Source: Thermodesulfobacteriota bacterium (GTDB lineage Bacteria > Desulfobacterota > Anaeroferrophillalia > Anaeroferrophillales > Tharpellaceae). Taken from it: 33,001 nucleotides of DNA. Position numbers and translations under genes: made by a program. The notes under the pieces were generated by a model. That model saw only the letters and a program-made list of their open reading frames with translations, did not search any database and was not told the origin of the DNA. Shown here in pieces: positions 16,503-23,791 of this stretch; positions within the stretch are counted from its first letter, which is position 1, and every line of letters begins with the position of its first letter. The stretch covers positions 1-33,001 of the forward strand of contig JANTGZ010000018.1 in NCBI GenBank assembly GCA_024762675.1, in the 5' to 3' direction.

Positions 16503-19076
16503 GTGGGAGGAGAAGGTTACAGGCCGGTTTATCAGATTGTCTTGCGAGAGGGTAGTTCCGATATCCTTTTCAATTATGCACTGGTCTATTCCGGTGGTCC
16601 AAGTACAGGTATGGCCGGCATCGAGAATAATGACGGCTCGATCGGTCTACGCTACTCGGGCTTTGATAAGCCGGGGTTGTATACCAGCCGTTCCGTTCGT
16701 TTTTACAAGGATAACACTCCAGCGCCGGTCTATTATGATCGGGATGGTGATGGCTATACCAGTGATGTCGATTGTAATGATTACAATTCGACAATTCATC
16801 CTGGTGCTGATGAATTATGTGACGGGTTAGATAACGATTGTGACGGATTTGTCGACGAGAGGTGTATTGTCGATCTTCCATCTGCTATAGATAATGATGG
16901 TGATGGTTACGATCAAGAGCATGATTGTAATGATTTCAATGCTGCGATTCATCCGGGAGCCGCCGAAATTTGCGGTGATAAACTGGATAACGACTGTGAC
17001 GGACTGATCGATGAAGGTTGTGCTGTTACTGGTGAAGGCAGCGGCGGGCCGGATGCCTTTGGCTATCGCTATATAACCAGTAATGATTCCGGGGGGCCGG
17101 CTTATAACTGGGAATATCTTTCAGATGAGTCGCAAAGGCAGCTGTTTTATGCCGACAGCGGTCTGGTCAACGCCATCCCGATGGGCTTCTTTTACGATTC
17201 CAAATCTGAGGTTACGCCCTATTTTGAGTTTTATGGTAATAAATATAATAACGTCTATATTGCCGGTAACGGTTATCTGACCTTTGTTCCTGACAGTAAA
17301 TATTCAAACTTTGAGTATCAGGGCCAAGGTTTGCCGGCTCCTGACGAAGCCAATAATCTGGTTGCTCCATTGTGGGTCGGGGGACAGTCGCCGGAAGTAG
17401 CCGGTGCTCTGGTCGAGGTTATCTATGAAACCCTGGGAGTTGAACCGCAGCGCCGTTTTGTCATGCAGTTTAAACGCAATAATGCTGACGGCCAGGAGCT
17501 TGCTTATCAGGTGGTTTTCTATGAGCAGGAGAACACCATCCAGATTAACTACAAGTCAGTAGTCCCGATGGGGGCCGACTTTCAAGTGGCCGGTATCGAA
17601 AACAGTGACGGCAGTATCGGGCTTCAATATGCTGATGTTGATGCCTCGGCAAACTTTGCCGAGCGCTCAGTACTCTTTTATCTCGGAGATCCTCCGGCTG
17701 GAGATCCTAAGCAGAGCCCGCCACCCAGTCTTGCGGCCGGCGGCGCAAATCTCTTTATGCCTCTGGTTATGGCCGGAGGGTGGCAAACTTCAGTTGTTCT
17801 TTTAAATGATAGTGCCAGTGAGACCGTAACCGGCATTTTGCAGGGGCGTGATGCCATGGGCGAAGTGCTGGTCTCCTCCGAAGCTATTGTTTTGGATCCC
17901 CTGGCCCGTCAGGCGGGAACCTTGAATGATTTCTTTGGTGATTTTGACGGAGACCTTGCCTATCTGACTTTTACCGGGAATCTTGATGCGGTTGTTGGGT
18001 CTGTACATCTGCAGGTTGACGAATATGGCATGTCGGGTTCCTATCCGGCCCTCTCCCATGCGGCTGCCGGTGAGACTCTCCATCTGCCCCTGGTTATGAC
18101 CAAAAACGGCTGGATTAATGCTCTCAGCCTTATCAATACTGACAGTAATAGTTGCTATGCGACGATAGAGTTTAATAATGGTACTTCGAAGAGGCTCTTT
18201 CTTGAGCCGGGTCAGCAGGTATTCTTCTATCCCCTGGCTGACCTCTCAGTACTTGCTGCAAATCGACAACAGCTCGCGTTAAAGGATACCATACCTGAGC
18301 CGACGAATGCCGTAATTAGTGGCGGTAAAGGTTTAGTCGGTGCGGCCCTCTATTTTCAAGGTGAGATGCTGAGTGCTGTGGCTCTTGCTGCCGGCGCCGG
18401 TGAAGAGGTGAAGTATCCTTATGTGTTCAATAATGCGGCCTGGTGGAGTGGTCTCGTTATCTATAATCCGCAAGCTGATCCCATTAATGCAGCTTTGAGC
18501 GCTTTTCTTTCTGATGGAGAAGCTGCAGAGTTGAATGAGGACGATATCGCTCTGGGGTATATGCAGAGTCGAACCTTAACTCCTTCCGAATTACAGCTTG
18601 ATAGTGGGGGTTGGTTATTGGCCGAAGCTACTTCACCGATTACCGGAACGGAGTTTCTTGGAACGGTTGACGGTAAGCAGATGGCGTCGGTTTCGACTGG
18701 TGGGTTGCAAGGCAGCAGTGGTGTTTTCTCTTGTATACATTCAGGTGTAGAAGGGGCTTGGAGCGGGCTTGTGCTGGTTAATCCCGGGGTTGTCGAAAAC
18801 CAGGTAGTGCTGGCTGCCTACGATGATAATGGGCATTCCCTGGGAGAGGCCCGCAGAACGATCCCGGCTCACGGGCAGGTGGTCAGCGAAGTTACAACTC
18901 TTTTTGAGCCGGCCAGCATAGAGCAAGCGACTTTTATCCGCTTTAGCGCCGAGAGCGAAATTGTCGGCATCTTGATTAATGGTCGTAACTTTAATAAGAG
19001 TGAGAGCAGTTACTCCTTTAACGCGTTGGAAGCTCTGCCGCCGTTGCGACTGGCGACAACCGACGCTCGCTATTAA
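16503..19076 (+). CDS. Secreted MopRP/beta-repeat protein, part after the in-frame TGA
   Basis: Continuation, in the same frame, of the gene starting at 15981. The frame is open from 16419; the GTG at 16503 has no Shine-Dalgarno site and is unlikely to be a true start. Counting from 16503: the end of the first beta domain is at 1-75. Two MopRP metal-binding repeats follow at about 79-121 and 129-173 (DRDGDGYTSDVDCNDYN, CDGLDNDCDGFVDERC, DNDGDGYDQEHDCNDFN, LDNDCDGLIDEGC), rich in Asp and paired Cys. A second beta domain covers about 180-400. Four repeats of about 105-110 residues then start near 415, 523, 633 and 738, each with a Pro-x-Val strand, a Trp and an Asn-ended strand (FMPLVMAGGWQTSVVLLN is the first). 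No cell-wall, autotransporter or PEP-CTERM anchor is visible. It is probably exported by Sec and perhaps onward by the type II system encoded nearby. Function unknown. Confidence 0.75.
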   Translation: MGGEGYRPVYQIVLREGSSDILFNYALVYSGGPSTGMAGIENNDGSIGLRYSGFDKPGLYTSRSVRFYKDNTPAPVYYDRDGDGYTSDVDCNDYNSTIHPGADELCDGLDNDCDGFVDERCIVDLPSAIDNDGDGYDQEHDCNDFNAAIHPGAAEICGDKLDNDCDGLIDEGCAVTGEGSGGPDAFGYRYITSNDSGGPAYNWEYLSDESQRQLFYADSGLVNAIPMGFFYDSKSEVTPYFEFYGNKYNNVYIAGNGYLTFVPDSKYSNFEYQGQGLPAPDEANNLVAPLWVGGQSPEVAGALVEVIYETLGVEPQRRFVMQFKRNNADGQELAYQVVFYEQENTIQINYKSVVPMGADFQVAGIENSDGSIGLQYADVDASANFAERSVLFYLGDPPAGDPKQSPPPSLAAGGANLFMPLVMAGGWQTSVVLLNDSASETVTGILQGRDAMGEVLVSSEAIVLDPLARQAGTLNDFFGDFDGDLAYLTFTGNLDAVVGSVHLQVDEYGMSGSYPALSHAAAGETLHLPLVMTKNGWINALSLINTDSNSCYATIEFNNGTSKRLFLEPGQQVFFYPLADLSVLAANRQQLALKDTIPEPTNAVISGGKGLVGAALYFQGEMLSAVALAAGAGEEVKYPYVFNNAAWWSGLVIYNPQADPINAALSAFLSDGEAAELNEDDIALGYMQSRTLTPSELQLDSGGWLLAEATSPITGTEFLGTVDGKQMASVSTGGLQGSSGVFSCIHSGVEGAWSGLVLVNPGVVENQVVLAAYDDNGHSLGEARRTIPAHGQVVSEVTTLFEPASIEQATFIRFSAESEIVGILINGRNFNKSESSYSFNALEALPPLRLATTDARY

Positions 19077-19141
19077 CGTTTTCTTGAGAGAAGTCTCTTT
19101 TTTAATAGTGGCGCAAAGCTTTAACCGGTTTTGTTCAAAAT

Positions 19142-19188
19142 AAAAATATCACCATAAAAAAGCAATTTTTTATGGTGATATTTTTTTT
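19142..19188 (+). terminator. Strong intrinsic terminator with GCAA tetraloop
   Basis: Perfect 20-bp arms (19142-19161 and 19166-19185) close a GCAA tetraloop of the stable GNRA class. The 3' arm runs into eight Ts (19181-19188), and the 5' arm starts with an A-run, so it could also work on the opposite strand. It ends the secreted-protein transcript. The remaining gap of about 60 bases to the next gene shows only a possible TATATT -10 box without a convincing -35. Confidence 0.85.
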
Positions 19189-19247
19189 GCTTTGTTATAT
19201 TCAACATTCGTGAGCAGAGACGAGTAAAATTTCTTTGGAAGGAGCCT

Positions 19248-21128
19248 GTGAGCAGTTTTTTTGTAAAAGATGGGGAGTTTCGAGTTCTTCCGGTTGTTAC
19301 ACTGATCCTTCTGGGTTCTTTGCTGGCTTACTGGCAAGTGCACGAATTTGCCTTTGTCAATTTTGATGACTTTGAATATGTGGTTGATAATCCAGCTGTT
19401 AGAAATGGTTTGAGCTGGGTTTCTGTCAAATGGGCCTTTACAGCTTTTTATGCTGCCAACTGGCATCCTCTGGCCTGGCTCTCTCATATGCTCGATGTCT
19501 CGATTTTCGGGCTTGATGCCGGTCGTCATCATCTGGTCTCTTTAGGGTGGCATCTGCTTAATAGCGTGCTTCTCTTCTTTCTTCTGCGTCGCTGGGGGGG
19601 AGGGCTCTGGCGTTGCGCTCTGGTGACCACTCTTTTTGCCTGGCATCCTTTGCGGGTTGAGTCCGTGGCCTGGGTGGCTGAGCGTAAAGATCTTCTCTGT
19701 GCCTTTTTCTGGCTTCTAACCCTGATTTTTTATACGCTTTACAGCGCCAGGCCTGATTGGCGGCGATACCTGTTGACACTATTTAGTGCAGCTCTGGCTT
19801 TAATGGCCAAACCGATGGCAGTGACTTTGCCGTTTCTTCTTCTTCTGCTTGATTATTGGCCATTACAACGCTACTTAAAATTAGGAGTCTTGCGCCTTCT
19901 GCTCGAAAAAATCCCCTTTTTTTTGTTGGTTTTGGGTTCCGCAGCATTGACGTTTATGGCTCAACATCAAGCTGGAGCGGTAAGTTCAGCGGTCGAGCTC
20001 GGGCTGCTTCCACGCCTGACCAATGCGATAGTTGCCTATGTTGAATATGTGAAATTGTTAATGTGGCCCCGGGACCTGGCCGTTCTCTACCGCTACCGGG
20101 TCGATTATTCAATGATGCGGGTGCTGTTTTCAACCCTTTTTCTTGTTGCTTGTTCAGGCTGGGTTATCCGTGAACGTCGGCGCTATCCGGTTCTGTTGGT
20201 CGGATGGTGCTGGTTTCTCGGGACTTTGGTGCCGGTAATCGGTTTGGTGCAGGTTGGAGGTCAGGCCTGGGCTGATCGTTATACCTATTTCCCAGCCATC
20301 GGTCTATGGTTGGCATTAGTTTGGTTTGGCTACGAAGTCTGCCCCCGAGATCGGCGTCGGCTGGTTGGCGGGGGGCTCTTCGTGGTGGCTTTGTTTTTTT
20401 TGTCGCTGACCTGGTATCAGAGTCGTTATTGGCGCAACTCTGTAACCCTTTTTCAGCGCGCGGCTACAGTTGATACGGAAAACAGCGTTGCCTATAATCT
20501 TCTTGGGTTGGCTTTGGCAAAAGAGGAGCGTTGGCTTGAGTCCGATCAGGCCTTTGCCCGGGCGCTGCAGCTCAATGCGCACTTTGGCCAAGCTCTGGTT
20601 AACTGGGGAAATGCTTTGCATGAGCAGGGGCGCAACCGGGAAGCCGAGCAGATTTATCGTAAGGCAATGCAACCCGAAGTTCGGGAAATAGATGCCTTTG
20701 TCGCTTTGGCGGCCTTGCGTAAGCAAGAGCGCCGCCTGGATGATGCGGCAGATATTTTGCAAAAGGCTTTGCAATTTGCTCCTTACTCTCCCGGCGTCAA
20801 CTACAATCTTGGTACGGTGCTCTTGAGCAAGGGGCTGGTTGCCGAGTCCTTGCAACCTTTGCGTCAAGCTTTGGACAAAAGACCATACCATATCAAAACC
20901 CGTGTCAATCTGGGAATAGCTTTAGCTCGTATGGGGCAGCTAGACGAAGCAGAAGAGCTCTTTTTAGCGGTTTTACAGTTTGCCCCGGAGCATCCTCAGG
21001 CGCGTTATAATTTACAGCAGCTCAAGCTTCTTAAGGAGAGAGATTCCTTAAGAGGGGGGCGTTCTCTGCTCGCTACAGTCGGGGATTTGCCTCAAAGAGG
21101 GCTGGGCCCGGCAGGAGGATCGTTGTAG
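19248..21128 (+). CDS. TMTC-like GT-C glycosyltransferase with C-terminal TPRs
   Basis: A 626-residue multi-spanning membrane protein. After the first helix comes FVNFDDFEYVVDNP with D40-D41, the conserved acidic pair of the GT-C fold. ANWHPLAWLSHMLDV and FAWHPLRVESVAWVAERKDLL follow, closely resembling eukaryotic TMTC O-mannosyltransferases and bacterial relatives. About ten hydrophobic helices run to residue 395. From about residue 413 (AYNLLGLALAKEERWLESDQ) to the end are five to six tetratricopeptide repeats, probably in the periplasm, where they could hold a protein acceptor. GT-C enzymes use polyprenyl-phosphate sugars, and the next gene encodes a DPM1-like enzyme that could make such donors. 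The start is GTG with GGAAGGAG just upstream. The stop overlaps the next start by one base. The acceptor is unknown; O-glycosylation of exported proteins is inferred. Confidence 0.82.
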   Translation: MSSFFVKDGEFRVLPVVTLILLGSLLAYWQVHEFAFVNFDDFEYVVDNPAVRNGLSWVSVKWAFTAFYAANWHPLAWLSHMLDVSIFGLDAGRHHLVSLGWHLLNSVLLFFLLRRWGGGLWRCALVTTLFAWHPLRVESVAWVAERKDLLCAFFWLLTLIFYTLYSARPDWRRYLLTLFSAALALMAKPMAVTLPFLLLLLDYWPLQRYLKLGVLRLLLEKIPFFLLVLGSAALTFMAQHQAGAVSSAVELGLLPRLTNAIVAYVEYVKLLMWPRDLAVLYRYRVDYSMMRVLFSTLFLVACSGWVIRERRRYPVLLVGWCWFLGTLVPVIGLVQVGGQAWADRYTYFPAIGLWLALVWFGYEVCPRDRRRLVGGGLFVVALFFLSLTWYQSRYWRNSVTLFQRAATVDTENSVAYNLLGLALAKEERWLESDQAFARALQLNAHFGQALVNWGNALHEQGRNREAEQIYRKAMQPEVREIDAFVALAALRKQERRLDDAADILQKALQFAPYSPGVNYNLGTVLLSKGLVAESLQPLRQALDKRPYHIKTRVNLGIALARMGQLDEAEELFLAVLQFAPEHPQARYNLQQLKLLKERDSLRGGRSLLATVGDLPQRGLGPAGGSL

Positions 21129-21880
21129 TGTTTCGTGATAAAAAAGTTGTTGTGGTCATGCCGGCCTATAATGCCGAGCCGACGTTACGTCAGACCTATA
21201 ATGAGGTTATGGCTCAAGGGGTTGTCGATCATGTTGTGATTGTTGATGATGGCAGCTCAGATGCTACGGCCGGGATTGCCGCCGGACTGCCTTTTTCTGA
21301 ACTGGTTCGGCATCAGAGTAACCTGGGCTATGGTGCCAACCAGAAGAGTTGTTACCGGCGGGCTCTTAAGGCTGGCGCCGATATTGTCATTATGGTTCAT
21401 CCCGACTACCAGTATACCCCGCTTCTGATCCCGGTTATGACGGCCATGATCGCCAGCGGGCTCTATGACTGTGTTCTGGCGTCGCGTATTCTTGGCGGAC
21501 GGGCTCTTGCAGGGGGGATGCCCTGGTGGAAATATATTGCTAATCGGGGGCTGACCTTTTTGGAAAATTGTTTGCTGGGTACAAAGCTCTCCGAATTTCA
21601 TACTGGTTACAGAGCTTTTTCCGCCCCTTTGCTGGAGCGTCTGCCCTTGCATCGTAACTCAGATGATTTTATCTTTGACAATCAGATTCTAGCTCAGATT
21701 CACGGTTTGGGTTATGTGATCGGTGAAGTGAGCTGTCCAACCAAATACTTTCCCGAGGCCTCATCGATAAATTTCTTACGTAGTGTAAAATATGGTTTAG
21801 GCTGTTTATGGACTGCGGTCAGGTTTCGCCTCCACCGCTGGCAACTGCTGCGATCATGGTTGTTTGAAAATGGAGCGTAA
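21128..21880 (+). CDS. DPM1-like family 2 glycosyltransferase
   Basis: A 250-residue single-domain GT-A enzyme: VVVVMPAYNAEPTLRQTY at the N-terminus, D40-D41-G-S for nucleotide binding, and MVHPDYQYTP, where the metal-binding motif reads HPD with D93. Later come a conserved ASRILGGRALAGGMPWWKY and FHTGYRAFSAPLLE. This group makes polyprenyl-phosphate-linked hexoses or transfers sugars at the membrane. There are no C-terminal membrane helices, unlike GtrB-type enzymes. The GTG start overlaps the upstream TAG, with AGGAGG about ten bases before it. It probably supplies polyprenyl-P-sugar to the GT-C protein encoded next to it; this is context inference. The end overlaps the following gene by 11 bases. 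Confidence 0.83.
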   Translation: MFRDKKVVVVMPAYNAEPTLRQTYNEVMAQGVVDHVVIVDDGSSDATAGIAAGLPFSELVRHQSNLGYGANQKSCYRRALKAGADIVIMVHPDYQYTPLLIPVMTAMIASGLYDCVLASRILGGRALAGGMPWWKYIANRGLTFLENCLLGTKLSEFHTGYRAFSAPLLERLPLHRNSDDFIFDNQILAQIHGLGYVIGEVSCPTKYFPEASSINFLRSVKYGLGCLWTAVRFRLHRWQLLRSWLFENGA

Positions 21881-22373
21881 CCTCTGTTTGGCTTTTGCAG
21901 GGCTTTTTCTCCTGCTCTTTTTCGGAATGGCCTGGTTCGGGGTTTCCAGCGTCGCCCGGCGTCTCGATATGACGCATATGGAGTCCAATTTCAGGGCCGC
22001 CGAGGAGGCGCGACACGGCGGTCGGAAAAAGTTTGCCGCTCAAGCTTATCGTGCGGCTGTGGTTAAATACCGGCGAGGTTTGTCACGAGGCGGTTACTAT
22101 CCTGTAAAAAGCGGCGAATCTCTGACGGCGGGCAACTGTTATTGGCAGCGTCGCCAACCCCGAGCCGCACTGCAATGTTATGAAGAGGGGTTGCGTTGTG
22201 AACCTTTCTCGATAAGCCTTCTCTCCAGCCTGGGAAGCTGCGCTTACCATCTCGGAGAGTCAGAGAAGGCACTTGTAGCATTGGAAAAAAGCAGCTCTAT
22301 CTATCCTCTGAAAAAGGAGATGCGCCTTCTTCTAAGAAAGCTGAGAACGGCAAAACCGGGAGAGGGTAAATGA
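21870..22373 (+). CDS. Membrane-anchored TPR protein
   Basis: A 167-residue protein with one hydrophobic segment (residues about 5-26, CLAFAGLFLLLFFGMAWFG) that should anchor it in the inner membrane with the rest outside the cytoplasm. The remainder contains TPR-like helices (QPRAALQCYEEGLRCEP; SSLGSCAYHLGESEKALVAL; KSSSIYPLKKEMRLLLRKL). I chose the ATG at 21870; a TTG two codons upstream is less likely. It overlaps the DPM1-like gene, and its stop shares ATGA with the O-antigen-ligase-like gene, so it is translated with them. A helper or substrate-holding role for the downstream ligase is plausible, because many Wzy_C proteins carry TPRs in the same polypeptide. Confidence 0.7.
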   Translation: MERNLCLAFAGLFLLLFFGMAWFGVSSVARRLDMTHMESNFRAAEEARHGGRKKFAAQAYRAAVVKYRRGLSRGGYYPVKSGESLTAGNCYWQRRQPRAALQCYEEGLRCEPFSISLLSSLGSCAYHLGESEKALVALEKSSSIYPLKKEMRLLLRKLRTAKPGEGK

Positions 22374-23791
22374 GAAAGCGAGGATCTGTTAATAAAAAAG
22401 GGGGGGCTCCGGTTTCAGCGCTTCGCTTGCCCTCTTTTTTTGCGAAGATATCGCATTGGGGGTGGCATCTCCTGCTCTTTTTTTTCTTTCTGGCCTCCCC
22501 GTTAATATTTGTTTCCGGGTATGCTCCCGATGGCCGGCTTTTTTGTACCCTTTATGACCTGCCCAAAGTCAACTTTATCGCCGCCTATATCCTGTTAATC
22601 TGTTTTTTTTATGCTCTTTACCTGGCTTTTACGCCGGAACGCAGGCAAAAGTTTCGTTTTTTTCTGCGGCATAATAGTGGGGTTCGGGTTTCCGCTCTGC
22701 TGTTTCTGCTTATGGCCTTCTCTCTCTTTAGAGCACCGGTAAGAGAGGCCGCCCTCTATGGCTTGTTAAATTATCTGTTAATGGGTCTTTTTTTTATAGT
22801 TCTGGCCCAACTTTTTGTTCGGCAGGAGTGGCGTTGGGCTGCAATCTATGGTTTGGTCGCCGGGTTATCGGTGTTCTCATTTTTAGGGATACTTCAGTTC
22901 TTTGGTTATAAAATTCCCTTCTTAATGCCGATCAAGGGGCCCGCTTCAACCCTTGGTTACCGAAATCCGGCAGCCCATTTCATTGCCATGGTGCTTCCGT
23001 TTGCTCTTTTCGCTACCTGGCGTCACTGGCGTTGGTGGCGGGTAAAAGGTCAGGTACTCCAGAGGAATCTCTTTGTCGGCTTTTGCTTAGTGGTTCTTGG
23101 GGGTCTGGCTTTGCTCTTCATGAATTACTCGCGTGCTGCCATTATGGCGCTTGCGGTTGAGAGTCTGGTTTTGCCTTTATTGTGGCTGCGACCGCAAAGA
23201 GGGGCAACGGAGGGCGCCCGGCGGCATTGGGGTCGAGCTTTTATGGTTGGCACGTTAGTGCTGCTTATGATCGCTTCGTTGGCCATGGTCTTTCCCCAGA
23301 GCCGAAAGCGGGTCGTAAGAAGTTGGACCAGGTTTCAGAAAAGTCCGGCCCAGTTGCTGGAGGCTCGTTACTATCACTGGGGCAATACGCTGATGATGAT
23401 CAAGAAGAACCCGGTTTTAGGTGTCGGGCTCGGCAACTGGCGTTTCAGCTACCCCCTCTACTATAAAAGTTTTGCCAAAGACCCTACGTTTCATTACCGT
23501 ATGCAGGTGCGCAAAAGTCATAACGACTATTTGCAACTGGCGGCGGAATGTGGTATCCCGGCATTGCTCCTCTTCTTGCTGCTCTGGGGTCGGCAGTTCT
23601 ATCTTTTGCGTTATTTTACGGCTGGGAGTGATGGTGAAGAGGATTGGCGTTTGCCGCTTTTAGCATCACTTCTGGCTTTTTCGGTGATCATGTTTTTTTC
23701 ATTTCCCATGCAGATGGCTTACAGTCGTATGTTCTGTTTCTTTCTGCTGGCTTTAGGGGAGGCGCGGGCATGGCCGGTATTATCGAGCTGA
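22370..23791 (+). CDS. O-antigen ligase family (Wzy_C) membrane protein
   Basis: A 473-residue protein with about ten membrane helices. The Wzy_C region is visible: FMNYSRAAIMALAVES, then a large periplasmic loop with PVLGVGLGNWRFSYPLYYKS and RKSHNDYLQLAAECGIPALL. The HNDYLQ motif and upstream Arg/Lys residues are typical of WaaL, Wzy and PglL-type enzymes. These move a lipid-linked glycan to lipid A core, to a growing chain, or to protein Ser/Thr; the sequence alone does not choose. It is coupled by ATGA to the upstream TPR gene. Its last 22 bases are shared with the start of gspE, tying it to the secretion operon. The Ser/Arg-rich N-terminus is cytoplasmic. Confidence 0.83.
   Translation: MRKRGSVNKKGGAPVSALRLPSFFAKISHWGWHLLLFFFFLASPLIFVSGYAPDGRLFCTLYDLPKVNFIAAYILLICFFYALYLAFTPERRQKFRFFLRHNSGVRVSALLFLLMAFSLFRAPVREAALYGLLNYLLMGLFFIVLAQLFVRQEWRWAAIYGLVAGLSVFSFLGILQFFGYKIPFLMPIKGPASTLGYRNPAAHFIAMVLPFALFATWRHWRWWRVKGQVLQRNLFVGFCLVVLGGLALLFMNYSRAAIMALAVESLVLPLLWLRPQRGATEGARRHWGRAFMVGTLVLLMIASLAMVFPQSRKRVVRSWTRFQKSPAQLLEARYYHWGNTLMMIKKNPVLGVGLGNWRFSYPLYYKSFAKDPTFHYRMQVRKSHNDYLQLAAECGIPALLLFLLLWGRQFYLLRYFTAGSDGEEDWRLPLLASLLAFSVIMFFSFPMQMAYSRMFCFFLLALGEARAWPVLSS

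Noticed and set aside
16503-19076. Independent gene starting at GTG 16503
   Set aside because: The frame is open from the TGA at 16416, the protein starts mid-domain, and no ribosome site precedes the GTG. It is the continuation of the gene begun at 15981.
19081-19104. First terminator candidate GAGA/TCTC with TTTTTT after the secreted gene
   Set aside because: The stem is only four pairs; the GCAA-loop hairpin at 19142-19188 is far stronger.
20316-20891. 191-codon open frame on the - strand under the TPR region
   Set aside because: It is antisense to a clearly coding TPR region and has no motif or start signal.
23644-23769. Upstream extension of gspE into the ligase gene
   Set aside because: It duplicates ligase coding sequence in another frame. 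The ATG at 23770 has a strong ribosome site and starts the known domain.
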